Below, piece by piece: positions 8,036 to 16,071 of a DNA stretch of 64,000 bases. The position numbers and the translations under genes are program-made. Positions within the stretch are counted from its first letter, which is position 1, and every line of letters begins with the position of its first letter. This DNA is from Flavimobilis rhizosphaerae (GTDB lineage: Bacteria > Actinomycetota > Actinomycetes > Actinomycetales > Cellulomonadaceae), in the NCBI RefSeq assembly GCF_014852685.1, contig NZ_JACZDF010000003.1:62001-126000 (forward strand), read 5' to 3'. The notes under the pieces were generated by a model. That model did not search any database, had not been told where the DNA came from, and was given only the letters and a program-made list of their open reading frames with translations.

Positions 8036-8989
8036 TCAGCCGACGGCGACCGCGATGCGGTTGTTCCACGGGTCGCTGAAGCGCAGGACGGCCCCGTCGT
8101 CGGCGTGCTCGACGCCGCCGTGGGCAAGGCGGTCCGCGAGCGCGCCGATCTCGTCGCGCGTCGGGACGAGGATCGACACCTCGCCGAGGCCGAGCTGGAC
8201 GGGCCGCGGCCCGGCGCCCATGGACCGCCACGTGTTCATCGCCATGTGGTGGTGGTAGCCGCCGGCGGAGACGAAGAGGGCTGACGTGCCGAGGGTGGCC
8301 GTGGCTTCGAAGCCGAGGGTGTCGACGTAGAAGCGGTGCGCGGTGGGGACGTCGCCGACCTGCAGGTGGACGTGCCCGAGCATCGCGGCGGAGTCCTCGG
8401 GCCGCTCGAGCGCCGTCTCGGTGAGGTGCTCGCTGAGGAACGCGTTCGGGTCGATGTAGAGGGTGTCCATCTTCACGTGGCCGCCGGTCCACTCCCACTG
8501 CTCGCGGGGGCGGTCGACGTAGAGCTCGATGCCGTTGCCTTCGGGGTCGTCGAGGTAGAAGGCCTCGGAGACGAGGTGGTCCCCGGCGCCGGTGTAGAGC
8601 TGGGGTGCGTGGGTGGCGACGCGGGCGAGGGCGCCGGCGACGCCGGCGTGGTCGGCGAAGAGGATGGCGGTGTGGAAGAGCCCGGCCTCGCCGGGGCGAC
8701 GCTCGGGGAGGTCGCGAGCCTCGCGGAGGACGACGAGCGGCACGGTGCCGCGTCCGAGCGTGACGATGCCGTCGCGGCCGTCGGCGGCTGCGCGCTCCAT
8801 GACCTGGAGGCCGATGACGCGTGCGTAGAAGTCCGTCATGCGGTCGATGTCGCGGACGTAGAGGGTGACGGCGTCCATGTGGGTCGCGGCGGCGAGGCGG
8901 TCGGCTGGGGCGAGGGCCGACGGGTTCGCGGCGGCGGCGTGCGCGAGGCGGTCGTTCGCGGCGGGGCCGGACGGGGTTGCGGTGCTCAT
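8036..8989 (-). CDS. catE: VOC-family ring-cleaving dioxygenase, CatE-like
   Basis: Two vicinal-oxygen-chelate modules resembling extradiol dioxygenases such as B. subtilis CatE. The N-terminal module has VTLYVRDIDRMTDFYARVIG, a histidine in LFHTAILF and the glutamate in GNGIELYVDRPREQW. The second has GHVHLQVGD, GYHHHMAMNTW and DPWNNRIAVAV. The ATG at 8989 (317 residues) follows GAGGAGCACCC. A longer in-frame start at 9025 lacks a ribosome site. Substrate is inferred only from family; aromatic catechols or a detoxification substrate are possible. Confidence 0.82.
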   Translation of the reverse strand: MSTATPSGPAANDRLAHAAAANPSALAPADRLAAATHMDAVTLYVRDIDRMTDFYARVIGLQVMERAAADGRDGIVTLGRGTVPLVVLREARDLPERRPGEAGLFHTAILFADHAGVAGALARVATHAPQLYTGAGDHLVSEAFYLDDPEGNGIELYVDRPREQWEWTGGHVKMDTLYIDPNAFLSEHLTETALERPEDSAAMLGHVHLQVGDVPTAHRFYVDTLGFEATATLGTSALFVSAGGYHHHMAMNTWRSMGAGPRPVQLGLGEVSILVPTRDEIGALADRLAHGGVEHADDGAVLRFSDPWNNRIAVAVG

Positions 8990-9112
8990 GGGTGCTCCTC
9001 GGGTGGACTGCTCCCTAGTCTGCACCCATTTACTTGAAGCGTCAACTATTGAAGCGGCAACTTCCCGTCGGGCGCTCCCGCTGCGTCGACCGTCACGCTG
9101 CGGGCCCGACGG

Positions 9113-9364
9113 TCACGCACAACCGTCAGGCCCGCACACCTCTCCCGCGCCACCGACCATCGCCAAGGCGCCCGACGCGAGCGCGCCCGGCGCCGCCGGG
9201 CCTGCGAAGAGCTGCGTCGGCGCGACCGACGGGTCGGGCGCGGGCGCGCCGAACGCGTCGAGCATCGCGGCGTCGCCGCGGGATGCAGCCTCGGCGACGG
9301 GTGCGACACCGTCGAACATCAGCGAGTTCTCGTGGCCGCGCGGGGCGGCATGGACGTCACTCAT
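9113..9364 (-). CDS. Small hypothetical protein downstream of DsbA-like gene
   Basis: An 83-residue alanine-rich protein I do not recognise. It starts at an ATG with GGAGG four bases upstream, 22 bases after the stop of the DsbA-like gene, so the two are probably one operon. It has no membrane segment. The C-terminus ends in a two-cysteine tail (EVCGPDGCA) that could be a redox or metal site, which fits its neighbour, a thiol-disulfide protein. Function is not known. Confidence 0.65.
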   Translation of the reverse strand: MSDVHAAPRGHENSLMFDGVAPVAEAASRGDAAMLDAFGAPAPDPSVAPTQLFAGPAAPGALASGALAMVGGAGEVCGPDGCA

Positions 9365-9386
9365 GGATCCTCCGTGATCCTGGGGG

Positions 9387-10073
9387 TCAGTCGGTGGTCG
9401 CGCGCTCGGCGACGATCTGGCCGAGGATCTGCGCGAACGCCTCACCGGGCTGCGCGCCGGAGATCCCGTACCGTCCATCGACGACGTAGAACGGCACGCC
9501 CGTGATGCCGAACGTACGGGCCTGCTCGATGTCAGCGGCGACCGCGTCCGCATGGCGGCCGTCCGCAAGCGCGGCGCGCACCTCGTCGGCGTCGAGGCCG
9601 ACCTCCGTCGCGAGGCGCACGAGCGTGTCGACGTCGGCGACGTGCTCACCCTGCGCGAAGTACGCCTCGAAGAGACGTTCGAGCATCTCCGCCTGGCGGC
9701 CCGCGGCCTTCGCCGCGTGGAGCAGCTCGTGCGCGCGGAGCGTCTTGGTGTGGCGCAGGCGCGCGAAGTCCATGGTGAGGCCCTCGGCGGCGGCGGTCGC
9801 GGTCATCTGGCCGAGCATCTGCTCGACCTGCGCGGCGGGCAGGCCCTTGTGGTGGGCGAGGAAGTCGATCTCGGAGCCCTCGAAGTCCACGGGGGTGTCG
9901 GGGGCGAGCTCGAAGGAGTGGTACTCGATCTCGACGGGGACGGCGGCGTCGGTCGCGGCGAAGGCCTCGATCCCGGCGGCGAGCCGGTGCTTGCCCAGGT
10001 AGCACCAGGGGCAGGCAATGTCGGACCAGATGTCGATCTTCAGCGGCTCAGCGGCCGCGGGCTGGGTGCTCAC
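9387..10073 (-). CDS. DsbA-family (FrnE-like) thiol-disulfide oxidoreductase
   Basis: A 228-residue thioredoxin-fold protein with the active-site motif CPWCYLG near residue 24 and the cis-proline segment GVPFYVVDGRYGISGAQ near the C-terminus, typical of the FrnE/2-hydroxychromene-isomerase branch of DsbA. It has no signal peptide and is probably cytoplasmic. GTG at 10073 is chosen because it starts just before the conserved IDIWSDIACPWC segment. Longer in-frame readings add low-complexity arginine-rich sequence. Likely cotranscribed with the small cysteine-tailed protein downstream. Confidence 0.85.
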   Translation of the reverse strand: MSTQPAAAEPLKIDIWSDIACPWCYLGKHRLAAGIEAFAATDAAVPVEIEYHSFELAPDTPVDFEGSEIDFLAHHKGLPAAQVEQMLGQMTATAAAEGLTMDFARLRHTKTLRAHELLHAAKAAGRQAEMLERLFEAYFAQGEHVADVDTLVRLATEVGLDADEVRAALADGRHADAVAADIEQARTFGITGVPFYVVDGRYGISGAQPGEAFAQILGQIVAERATTD

Positions 10074-10189
10074 CCCCAGGGAGCGTCGGGCGAGCCTGGG
10101 GTATTCCCCGTCCACAGGTTCGCGCCCCCAGGAGCGCGCCCGACGTCTGGCACCTATCCTGACGGAACCTCTGGATGAAGGACGCACTC

Positions 10190-11173
10190 ATGAAGACAAG
10201 GACCTCGCTCGTCGCCGGGCTCGCCGCAGCGGCACTGTGCCTGCCGGTCGCAGCCCCGGCTGTCGCGGCACCATCGTCCGGATCCGCGACGTTCGCCGCC
10301 CAGGTGCCCTCTGCCCAGGCACCGTCCGCACGCTCGGGCAGCGTCGGTGGCGCGGCGTCGGCCAAGCTCGGCAAGCCGAGCTACCGCAAGCTCCAGACGA
10401 CGAAGAAGCGCACGTCGGTGACCGTCCGGGTGACGAAGCCGCGGTACCAGAAGGTCGCGCTGCAGCGGAAGGACTCCGGTAAGTGGCGGACCGTGTCGAC
10501 GACGCGCGCGCCGCGGGCTGGCTCGAGCGCGAAGGTGACGCTCCGCGTGCCGGCGAAGGCCGGCAACCGCGCGTACCGGGTGGTGCTCGGCAAGAGCAAG
10601 CACAACAAGACGGTCGTGTCGAAGTCCTTCAAGATCTTCCAGTCGGACTCGAAGAAGCACGCGAAGTACATCGCGAAGGCGCGCAGCTACATCAAGAAGT
10701 ACTGCCCGACGACCCCGATCTACATCGACTCCCCCAGAGTCAAGGACAGCTGGGCGATCGGCATGGCGTGGACGCGCTGGAAGGCCACGCCTCGCTGGAC
10801 GGGCAAGGGCTGGGTCTACGACTGGAAGTGGACGCAGACGATCGAGCTCGCGTCCGGGCAGGACGCCGGCCAGCTGCGTCACACCGCGATCCACGAGTGC
10901 GCGCACATCGTCCAGGCACGCCCGATCGGCAAGAGCGAGGCCGCGTATGACGCGTCGAAGAAGGCCGAGAAGAAGATCTTCGCGAAGGGCGCCGCGGACC
11001 CGCAGGAGCAGCAGGCGGACTGCATGGCGACCGCGATCACGGGATCGACCCGCTACAACTACTACACGAGCTCCTGCAAGGGATCACGCGCCAAGAACGC
11101 GAAGTCGATGTGGAAGAAGTGGGGCCTCAAATACCAGAACCCCGAGCGCAGATGGACGACGCCCGCTGGGTGA
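10190..11173 (+). CDS. Secreted protein with HExxH metalloprotease-like motif
   Basis: A 327-residue exported protein. Residues 1-27 are a signal peptide ending AVAA, followed by a lysine-rich beta repeat (KPSYRKLQTTKKRTSVTVRV) like those of actinobacterial surface proteins. A C-terminal half of about 170 residues contains HTAIHECAHIVQ, an HExxH zinc-protease signature, and the cysteine pair in QQADCMATA and SSCKG. ATG at 10190 has AAGGA eight bases upstream; the upstream ATG at 10175 lacks one. A near-identical copy of its last 65 or so codons lies at 14842-15054. Proteolytic activity is inferred from the motif only. Confidence 0.75.
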   Translation: MKTRTSLVAGLAAAALCLPVAAPAVAAPSSGSATFAAQVPSAQAPSARSGSVGGAASAKLGKPSYRKLQTTKKRTSVTVRVTKPRYQKVALQRKDSGKWRTVSTTRAPRAGSSAKVTLRVPAKAGNRAYRVVLGKSKHNKTVVSKSFKIFQSDSKKHAKYIAKARSYIKKYCPTTPIYIDSPRVKDSWAIGMAWTRWKATPRWTGKGWVYDWKWTQTIELASGQDAGQLRHTAIHECAHIVQARPIGKSEAAYDASKKAEKKIFAKGAADPQEQQADCMATAITGSTRYNYYTSSCKGSRAKNAKSMWKKWGLKYQNPERRWTTPAG

Positions 11174-11278
11174 TCTGACACTTTCCCTGGCTGGCAGGTG
11201 GCCCCACATCTCGGCTCGCTGAGCGCAGCCGCCCGGGCTAACGTGACCCCACGGCACTAGCGGACAGGGCGGACCACC

Positions 11279-12928
11279 ATGACAACACGCATGATCTCGG
11301 CGCTGACGGCGACTCTTGTCGCCGTCGCACTCGCAGGCGCGGCGCCCGCAGCCGCCGCGCCTCCGCCGGACCCGGACGGGCTCGCTGACACGGTCGCCGC
11401 AGGAACGACAAGTGCGGCGCGACCGCTGGGTGGCACGACGGTGGGTGGGGCGTCCGCGGCGCGCTCCGGCTCGTCGGCGGGCGCGTCCGCCTACGTCGCG
11501 GGCCTCCTGCGGCGGACCGCGACGATCGCGGACGCACGGGACGATGCATCGCCCCATGCCGGGCAGCGGTTGGTGAAGGTTGTCGCGACCCAGGATGTCG
11601 TCGGCCAGCGACTGCGCGCGACCCTGACGTTTGCGGGGGCGCCGAGCGCGTCCCAGAACTCGCTCGCCGTCGTGTGGTTCGGCGAGTGGAGCGGTTCGAC
11701 GTGCGTCGCGCGTGCTGTGCTCGGGGTCGAGGCCCGCCCAGGAGGGGCGACGACGGGCCAGCATGTCGGCGCGGCAGGCTCGACGGGCACGTTCCCCGTG
11801 ACCCGCTCTGGCAGCGGCACCGCGGTGACGTTGACGTCGGCGGCCGCGAGCACGTTCCGGCACGCTGACCTCGAGTGCGCGTACGTCGTCGTGCAGAGCG
11901 CGGACGGGGCCACCCGCTACCAGTCGTTCTATGCGGAGAAGCTCGAGGAGGTTCACGCGCCACGTCTCGAGGTGACGGGCGGAGAGCCTGTGCAGGGAGC
12001 GCGGGCAGGCCGGTGGACGACGCTGCGCCTCAAGGTGCACAACAAGGGTCAGGGTGACGCGCAGAAGGTACGGATCAGCGCCAAGGGCTCCGGTCTGACG
12101 ATCAAGAGCGCGAGTCGTTCGCTCGGCACGGTCACGGCCCGCTCGAACGAGGCTGTGGTGTACAAGGTGCGGCTCAAGGGCGCGAAGTCCCGCAAGGTGA
12201 CGTTCACGGTGACGTCGTCGAACGGGTCGCGGGTGACGAAGTCCTTCACCATTGCCCGCGAGCCGGCGCCACGCCGGTACTCGTCACTCGCGGGCAGGTT
12301 CTTCTGGGGATATCAGCCGTCGACGATGAGCTCGACGTCCGGGTGGGACAACATGACGATGCGGTTCCTCAACCGCTCCTGGGTGTACATCGGCGACGCG
12401 AAGGGTCGCACGCCGTCGTGCAGCCGGTCCTCGACGTCGTGCAAGCGGTACACGTACGACGCGCGCCGTGGCATCGCGAAGATCGGCTCGCAGAAGTTCA
12501 AGGTGACGACGAAGGGCTTCTCGTACAAGGTGGCGAAGGGCGATGCCGCGTCGCGCTTCGAGCCTGCGACGCTGCCAAAGCGAGGGACGCGGCTCTCGGC
12601 GAACCTCGTGCACCAGAACTGGTCGGGCAGTTGCCTGTTGCAGTGCACCACGTGGACGGAGCGGCTCGTGCTCACGAAGAGCGGCAAGTTCGTGAGGTCC
12701 CGCACGTCGCTGGGCAGCTGGCCCGGTCTCGATCTGTTCTGGAGCTCAACGCCCCCGAGTCAGCGAGGGACGTACAAGATCACGCGCGCGGGCGTCATCG
12801 AGATGCGTTACGCGAACGGCAAGAAGAAGCGTCAAACGATCGCCGTCGGGCACGACGTGCGCGGCATACCGTCCGCGGCGAGCGGGGGCATCGTCATCGG
12901 TCTGACCAACTTCTACCACCAGGATTAA
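11279..12928 (+). CDS. Secreted protein of unknown function with adhesion-like repeat
   Basis: A 549-residue exported protein with a signal peptide (residues 1-28, ending AAAA). A CARDB-like segment at about residues 225-330 contains TTLRLKVHNKGQGDAQKV and VTFTVTSSNGSRVTKSF. The C-terminal 200 residues (YSSLAGRFFWGYQPSTM onward) have paired cysteines and many aromatic residues and look like a separate domain I do not recognise. It follows the HExxH protein and probably belongs to the same secreted group. A strong hairpin follows its stop. No catalytic motif was seen. Confidence 0.7.
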   Translation: MTTRMISALTATLVAVALAGAAPAAAAPPPDPDGLADTVAAGTTSAARPLGGTTVGGASAARSGSSAGASAYVAGLLRRTATIADARDDASPHAGQRLVKVVATQDVVGQRLRATLTFAGAPSASQNSLAVVWFGEWSGSTCVARAVLGVEARPGGATTGQHVGAAGSTGTFPVTRSGSGTAVTLTSAAASTFRHADLECAYVVVQSADGATRYQSFYAEKLEEVHAPRLEVTGGEPVQGARAGRWTTLRLKVHNKGQGDAQKVRISAKGSGLTIKSASRSLGTVTARSNEAVVYKVRLKGAKSRKVTFTVTSSNGSRVTKSFTIAREPAPRRYSSLAGRFFWGYQPSTMSSTSGWDNMTMRFLNRSWVYIGDAKGRTPSCSRSSTSCKRYTYDARRGIAKIGSQKFKVTTKGFSYKVAKGDAASRFEPATLPKRGTRLSANLVHQNWSGSCLLQCTTWTERLVLTKSGKFVRSRTSLGSWPGLDLFWSSTPPSQRGTYKITRAGVIEMRYANGKKKRQTIAVGHDVRGIPSAASGGIVIGLTNFYHQD

Positions 12929-12934
12929 CACCGG

Positions 12935-12963
12935 CGGCGCGCGGGCTCACGGCCCGCGCGCCG
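12935..12963. terminator. Bidirectional terminator hairpin
   Basis: The palindrome CGGCGCGCGGGC, loop TCACG, GCCCGCGCGCCG lies between two convergent genes that end at 12928 and 13037. There is no U-tract, as is common in actinobacteria. Confidence 0.7.
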
Positions 12964-13036
12964 CACGAATCCACTCACCCGAGGGGCGCTCCCGGCCGGC
13001 GCGTGGACGAGTCGCGTTGTGAGGCTCCTTGGTGAC

Positions 13037-14239
13037 TCAGAGGATCTCCCAGGCTCCGTCTGCCTCGATCGTGACGACCGACGGTCCGCTGCGGAAGTAT
13101 CGGTTTCCCGAGTACCGGCCGATCTCGTTGACGTGCGTCTCCCACGTCAGACGGCCCCCGAACCTCTCGTCGCGGTGGTACTGCTTGACGATGAAGTTGC
13201 TCCTCCCGTAGTGGGCGACACCCTTCGTCACTGCCGCCCCGTCATAGAGAAAGACAGCATCGCCAACTCCGGAGGTCGGCAGCGCGGGTAGCGAGCTGAC
13301 CGGTGCGACGGTGATCGTCCACGCCCCGTCGGCGTCGATCTCGAGGATGCCCGTCTCGTCGTCGTACGGGCTCAGGCCGGTGGCGGTTGTTCCGCTGTAT
13401 CTGCCGATCTCGTTGACGAGCAGGTCGCCGTATCCGAAGTCCGCGGTTCGTGCGCGGACGACGAAGTTGCTGCTTCCAGAGTGCTGCGCTGTGACGACGA
13501 CTGCCTTCCGGCTGCTGTCGAGCGTGATGATGTCATCCCCGTAGCCTGTGTAGGTCGTCGTGGGGAACGTGCCGAAGCTGGCGTCGTAGAACGATGCTAC
13601 GACCGCACTGGGGGACGTCGTTCGTGAGGTTGTCGTGTACCCGCTGCGCGCTCCTGTGACCGTCGCGCGGATGCGGTGTCCGAGATCGGCGGGGCAAAGC
13701 GTGTAGGAGGGCCCTGTCGCTCCTGCGATGGTGGTGCCGTCGCGGGTCCACCGGTACGTGAGGGTCGTGGCGGCAGGGGACCACTGGCCCGTGGCGACCG
13801 TCAGTCTCTCCCCCACGGTGGCGCTCCCAAGAAGGCGCGGGGTGCTGGCTTTGAACGATGCGCGCTTCACCGCAACTGTGCGCGCTGACGTGCGCGTCAC
13901 GGTCTTCGCACCTGCCTTGCGCGCAGTGACCTTGACGGAGATCCGCTTGCCCACCTGCTTAGGCTTCAACGTCAGCGTGGAGCGCGTCGCGCCGGGGATC
14001 GGCTTGCCGTTCTGCAGCCATCGGTACGTGAGCTTCGTGCCGCGAGGCTTCCATGGGGCGCTCTTGACCCGGAGCTTCTGCCCGACGATGGCCTTGCCCG
14101 CGACGGACACCTTGGGTGCACTGATCTTCGCTGCGGCGACGGTCACGGTCGGCTTGACCTCGGCAGCGAACGCGGGTGCGCCGACCCCGCCCACCGCGAG
14201 CGCAAGTCCAAGCGCCCCGGCCAGAATCTTGTGAAGCAT
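13037..14239 (-). CDS. Secreted Ig-like repeat protein
   Basis: A 400-residue exported protein. The signal peptide ends AFAAE. Two bacterial Ig-like repeats follow (LTYRWLQNGKPIPGATRSTL at about 72-91 and LTYRWTRDGTTIAGATGPSY at about 160-179), the type often found in actinobacterial surface and cell-wall-associated proteins. Two C-terminal repeats share SNFVVRA/SNFIVKQ, VNEIGRYSG and an EIDADGAWTI/TIEADGAWEI ending. It could bind a surface ligand. No anchor motif was seen, so it is probably released or held non-covalently. Confidence 0.78.
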   Translation of the reverse strand: MLHKILAGALGLALAVGGVGAPAFAAEVKPTVTVAAAKISAPKVSVAGKAIVGQKLRVKSAPWKPRGTKLTYRWLQNGKPIPGATRSTLTLKPKQVGKRISVKVTARKAGAKTVTRTSARTVAVKRASFKASTPRLLGSATVGERLTVATGQWSPAATTLTYRWTRDGTTIAGATGPSYTLCPADLGHRIRATVTGARSGYTTTSRTTSPSAVVASFYDASFGTFPTTTYTGYGDDIITLDSSRKAVVVTAQHSGSSNFVVRARTADFGYGDLLVNEIGRYSGTTATGLSPYDDETGILEIDADGAWTITVAPVSSLPALPTSGVGDAVFLYDGAAVTKGVAHYGRSNFIVKQYHRDERFGGRLTWETHVNEIGRYSGNRYFRSGPSVVTIEADGAWEIL

Positions 14240-14489
14240 TGGTTCCTCTCCCTGTTCGAACCCTGGGGTACTGCTGTTCGCACGCTAGCGCCAGCCACCG
14301 ACACTCCGAAGCGCACGACCGCGCTAGCCGTGAACATCACGTCACTTCTTCAAAGTGCGACAGTCGGCCTTGCGTCTCGCACGCCCGTTCACGCCCGCGC
14401 ACGTACTCCCAGGATGCTTCGTGGGTGTGCTCGGGCGCTGCCCCCACAACCTTCGCGGCGCCTCCCTGACGACCTGCGCTCGCGCTGGC

Positions 14490-14747
14490 TCAGCCGAACC
14501 CGACGAGCGCGTCGTACGCCACGAGGACGACGACGGACACGACAACGCACAGCCCGAACCACAGACCGCCAAGGTCGACGGGACGACGGCCCTTCGCGTC
14601 CACGTCGAGGAGCCTGACGACGTCCGACTCGACGACCGTGTACGCCGCCGGCACATGACCGGCCATGGCGTGGAGATGACGGGACTCGGCGAGGGCAGCG
14701 CGCCGGGAGCCAGCAGGCGCCGCGGGCTGCACGTTGAGGTCCGTCAT
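14490..14747 (-). CDS. Small membrane protein, duplicated copy
   Basis: An 85-residue protein with a soluble N-terminus (MTDLNVQPAAPAGSRRAALA) and one C-terminal membrane helix (LWFGLCVVVSVVVLVAYDAL). It is a close paralogue of the protein at 19183-19440, differing mainly in the middle (VVRLLDVDAKG versus IPVLLSGHEEA). This copy lies in a mosaic segment with a scrap of the NERD gene and a scrap of the HExxH gene beside it, so it may be a duplication product rather than a selected gene. The 250 bases between it and the gene starting at 14239 hold nothing I can identify. Confidence 0.6.
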   Translation of the reverse strand: MTDLNVQPAAPAGSRRAALAESRHLHAMAGHVPAAYTVVESDVVRLLDVDAKGRRPVDLGGLWFGLCVVVSVVVLVAYDALVGFG

Positions 14748-14838
14748 GTCCGTGATATCGGCCGCGGGACGGCGCGGCTTGAGCGTTCTGGGTGAGGAGA
14801 TCGCACCCGTGAGAAGGCTCGCGAAGGTGTGGCCGATC
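14748..14838 (-). pseudogene. Duplicated 3' end of the NERD-domain gene
   Basis: This stretch matches 19441-19537, including the segment GTGAGAAGGCTCGCGAAGGT that encodes the C-terminal residues of the NERD protein on the minus strand. Nothing else of that gene is present here. It sits in the same order relative to the small membrane gene as in the intact locus and ends abruptly at about 14838. Confidence 0.75.
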
Positions 14839-15054
14839 CAGAAGGCCGAGCAGAAGATCTTCGCGAAGGGCGCCGCGGACCCGCAGGAGCAGCAGGCGGA
14901 CTGCATGGCGACCGCAATCACGGGGTCGACGCGCTACAACTACTACACGAGCTCCTGCAAGGGATCACGCGCCAAGAACGCGAAGTCGATGTGGAAGAAG
15001 TGGGGCCTCAAGTACCAGAACCCCGAGCGCAGATGGACGACGTCCGCGTCGTAG
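14839..15054 (+). pseudogene. Duplicated 3' end of the HExxH secreted protein gene
   Basis: From about 14841 the sequence matches 10958-11165 almost base for base and encodes the C-terminal part of the secreted protein (AEQKIFAKGAADPQEQQADC ... NPERRWTTSAS), without its signal peptide, repeat or HExxH motif. An open frame continues upstream to 14734, but only by reading through the antisense of the small membrane gene. I call it a truncated, probably non-functional copy. Confidence 0.75.
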
Positions 15055-15154
15055 CCGACTGACGGCTTGGACCCCGCGCCCCGTCGCTGACCTCCCCGAG
15101 GTCGGCGGCGGGGCGTCGGCGTTCCCGGCGTGACGCGGTGAACACCGCGAGGGG

Positions 15155-15201
15155 TTGCCTGGGATCCACTCACGTGCCTATTTTTGTACTGACCAGTCAG
15201 T
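15155..15201 (+). promoter_or_regulatory. Promoter and TetR-type operator of the ABC/YhgE operon
   Basis: TTGCCT at 15155-15160 and TATTTT at 15179-15184, 18 bases apart, form a plausible -35/-10 pair. Immediately downstream ACTGACCAGTCAGT (15188-15201) is an inverted repeat of ACTGAC/GTCAGT around two bases, a typical TetR-family half-site layout. The TetR-type gene at 18498 is the likely binder, inferred from proximity. Confidence 0.6.
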
Positions 15202-15240
15202 CCAAAGAATGTCGCGGGCCAGACCCGCCGGAGAAGCCAC

Positions 15241-16071
15241 ATGGACACCTCCCCCACACCCCGCGCCGCGATCCTCGCCAAGGCGCTGCACCTCGACGGC
15301 CCCCACGGCCCCGTCTACGGCCCGCTCGACATGCACGTCGCCGCGGGCGACCTCGTCGTCCTCCAGGGCCCGCAGGGCTCAGGCCGCACGAGCCTCCTGC
15401 TCACCCTCGCCGGCCGCATGAAGCCGTCGCGCGGGACCGTCCAGCTCACGGTCGGCGGCCATGACCTGCCCCGTGAACGTCGCGCCGTCCAGCGCCTCAG
15501 CGCGATCGCCGGGTTCGCCGGCATCGACGACCTCGAGCCGTCGGTCACCGTCGGCGACACTGTGCGCGAACGCCTCGCGTGGCAGGCGCCCTGGTACGCA
15601 CGGACTCCGCGCCTCACCGACACGAAGCTGCGGACGCTCGCCGCTCCGGTGTTCGGTCCGCGCCCCGTCCCCGCGGCCTCGACGCTCGTGCGCGACCTCG
15701 ACGAGGTCGACGCGATGCTCCTGCGCATCGTCATCGCGCTCACGGCACGCCCCGAGCTGCTCGTCGTCGACGACCTCGACCAGGTGCACGACACCGCGCG
15801 TCGTCAGATCGTCTGGGACCGCCTCGCGGCGCTCACGACGGCGCCACCAACGACGGCGGGCCTCACGGTCGTCGCGTCGGTCGCATCGGCCGGTGAGGTC
15901 GACGCGATGACGTGGCCCGTCGAGCCACGCGTCGTGCGCCTCACCACCGGACCTCAGCTCAGCGCGGACGACACGCCGCACCGCGGCGCACCACACCGGG
16001 TCGCGGCCTCCAGGACCCCCGCGCACGCCACACCCACCACCTCCCCCACCGACGAGGAGCCCCTCGCATGA
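15241..16071 (+). CDS. ABC-type ATPase with degenerate signature, partner of YhgE-like protein
   Basis: A 276-residue ABC-fold ATPase. Walker A (GPQGSGRTS) and Walker B (ELLVVDDLDQ) are present. The region that should hold LSGGQ reads VRDLDEVDAMLLRIVIAL, and the residue after Walker B is aspartate rather than the catalytic glutamate, so hydrolysis may be weak. The C-terminal 50 residues are a proline/threonine-rich tail. Its stop overlaps the ATG of the YhgE/Pip gene (ATGA), so the two are translationally coupled and probably form one exporter-like complex. Confidence 0.8.
   Translation: MDTSPTPRAAILAKALHLDGPHGPVYGPLDMHVAAGDLVVLQGPQGSGRTSLLLTLAGRMKPSRGTVQLTVGGHDLPRERRAVQRLSAIAGFAGIDDLEPSVTVGDTVRERLAWQAPWYARTPRLTDTKLRTLAAPVFGPRPVPAASTLVRDLDEVDAMLLRIVIALTARPELLVVDDLDQVHDTARRQIVWDRLAALTTAPPTTAGLTVVASVASAGEVDAMTWPVEPRVVRLTTGPQLSADDTPHRGAPHRVAASRTPAHATPTTSPTDEEPLA

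Noticed and set aside
14734-15054. A 106-residue gene encoding a fused product ending like the HExxH protein
   Set aside because: Its upstream half is antisense to the duplicated small membrane gene and NERD scrap. It has no ribosome site or signal peptide, so a truncated copy is the simpler reading.
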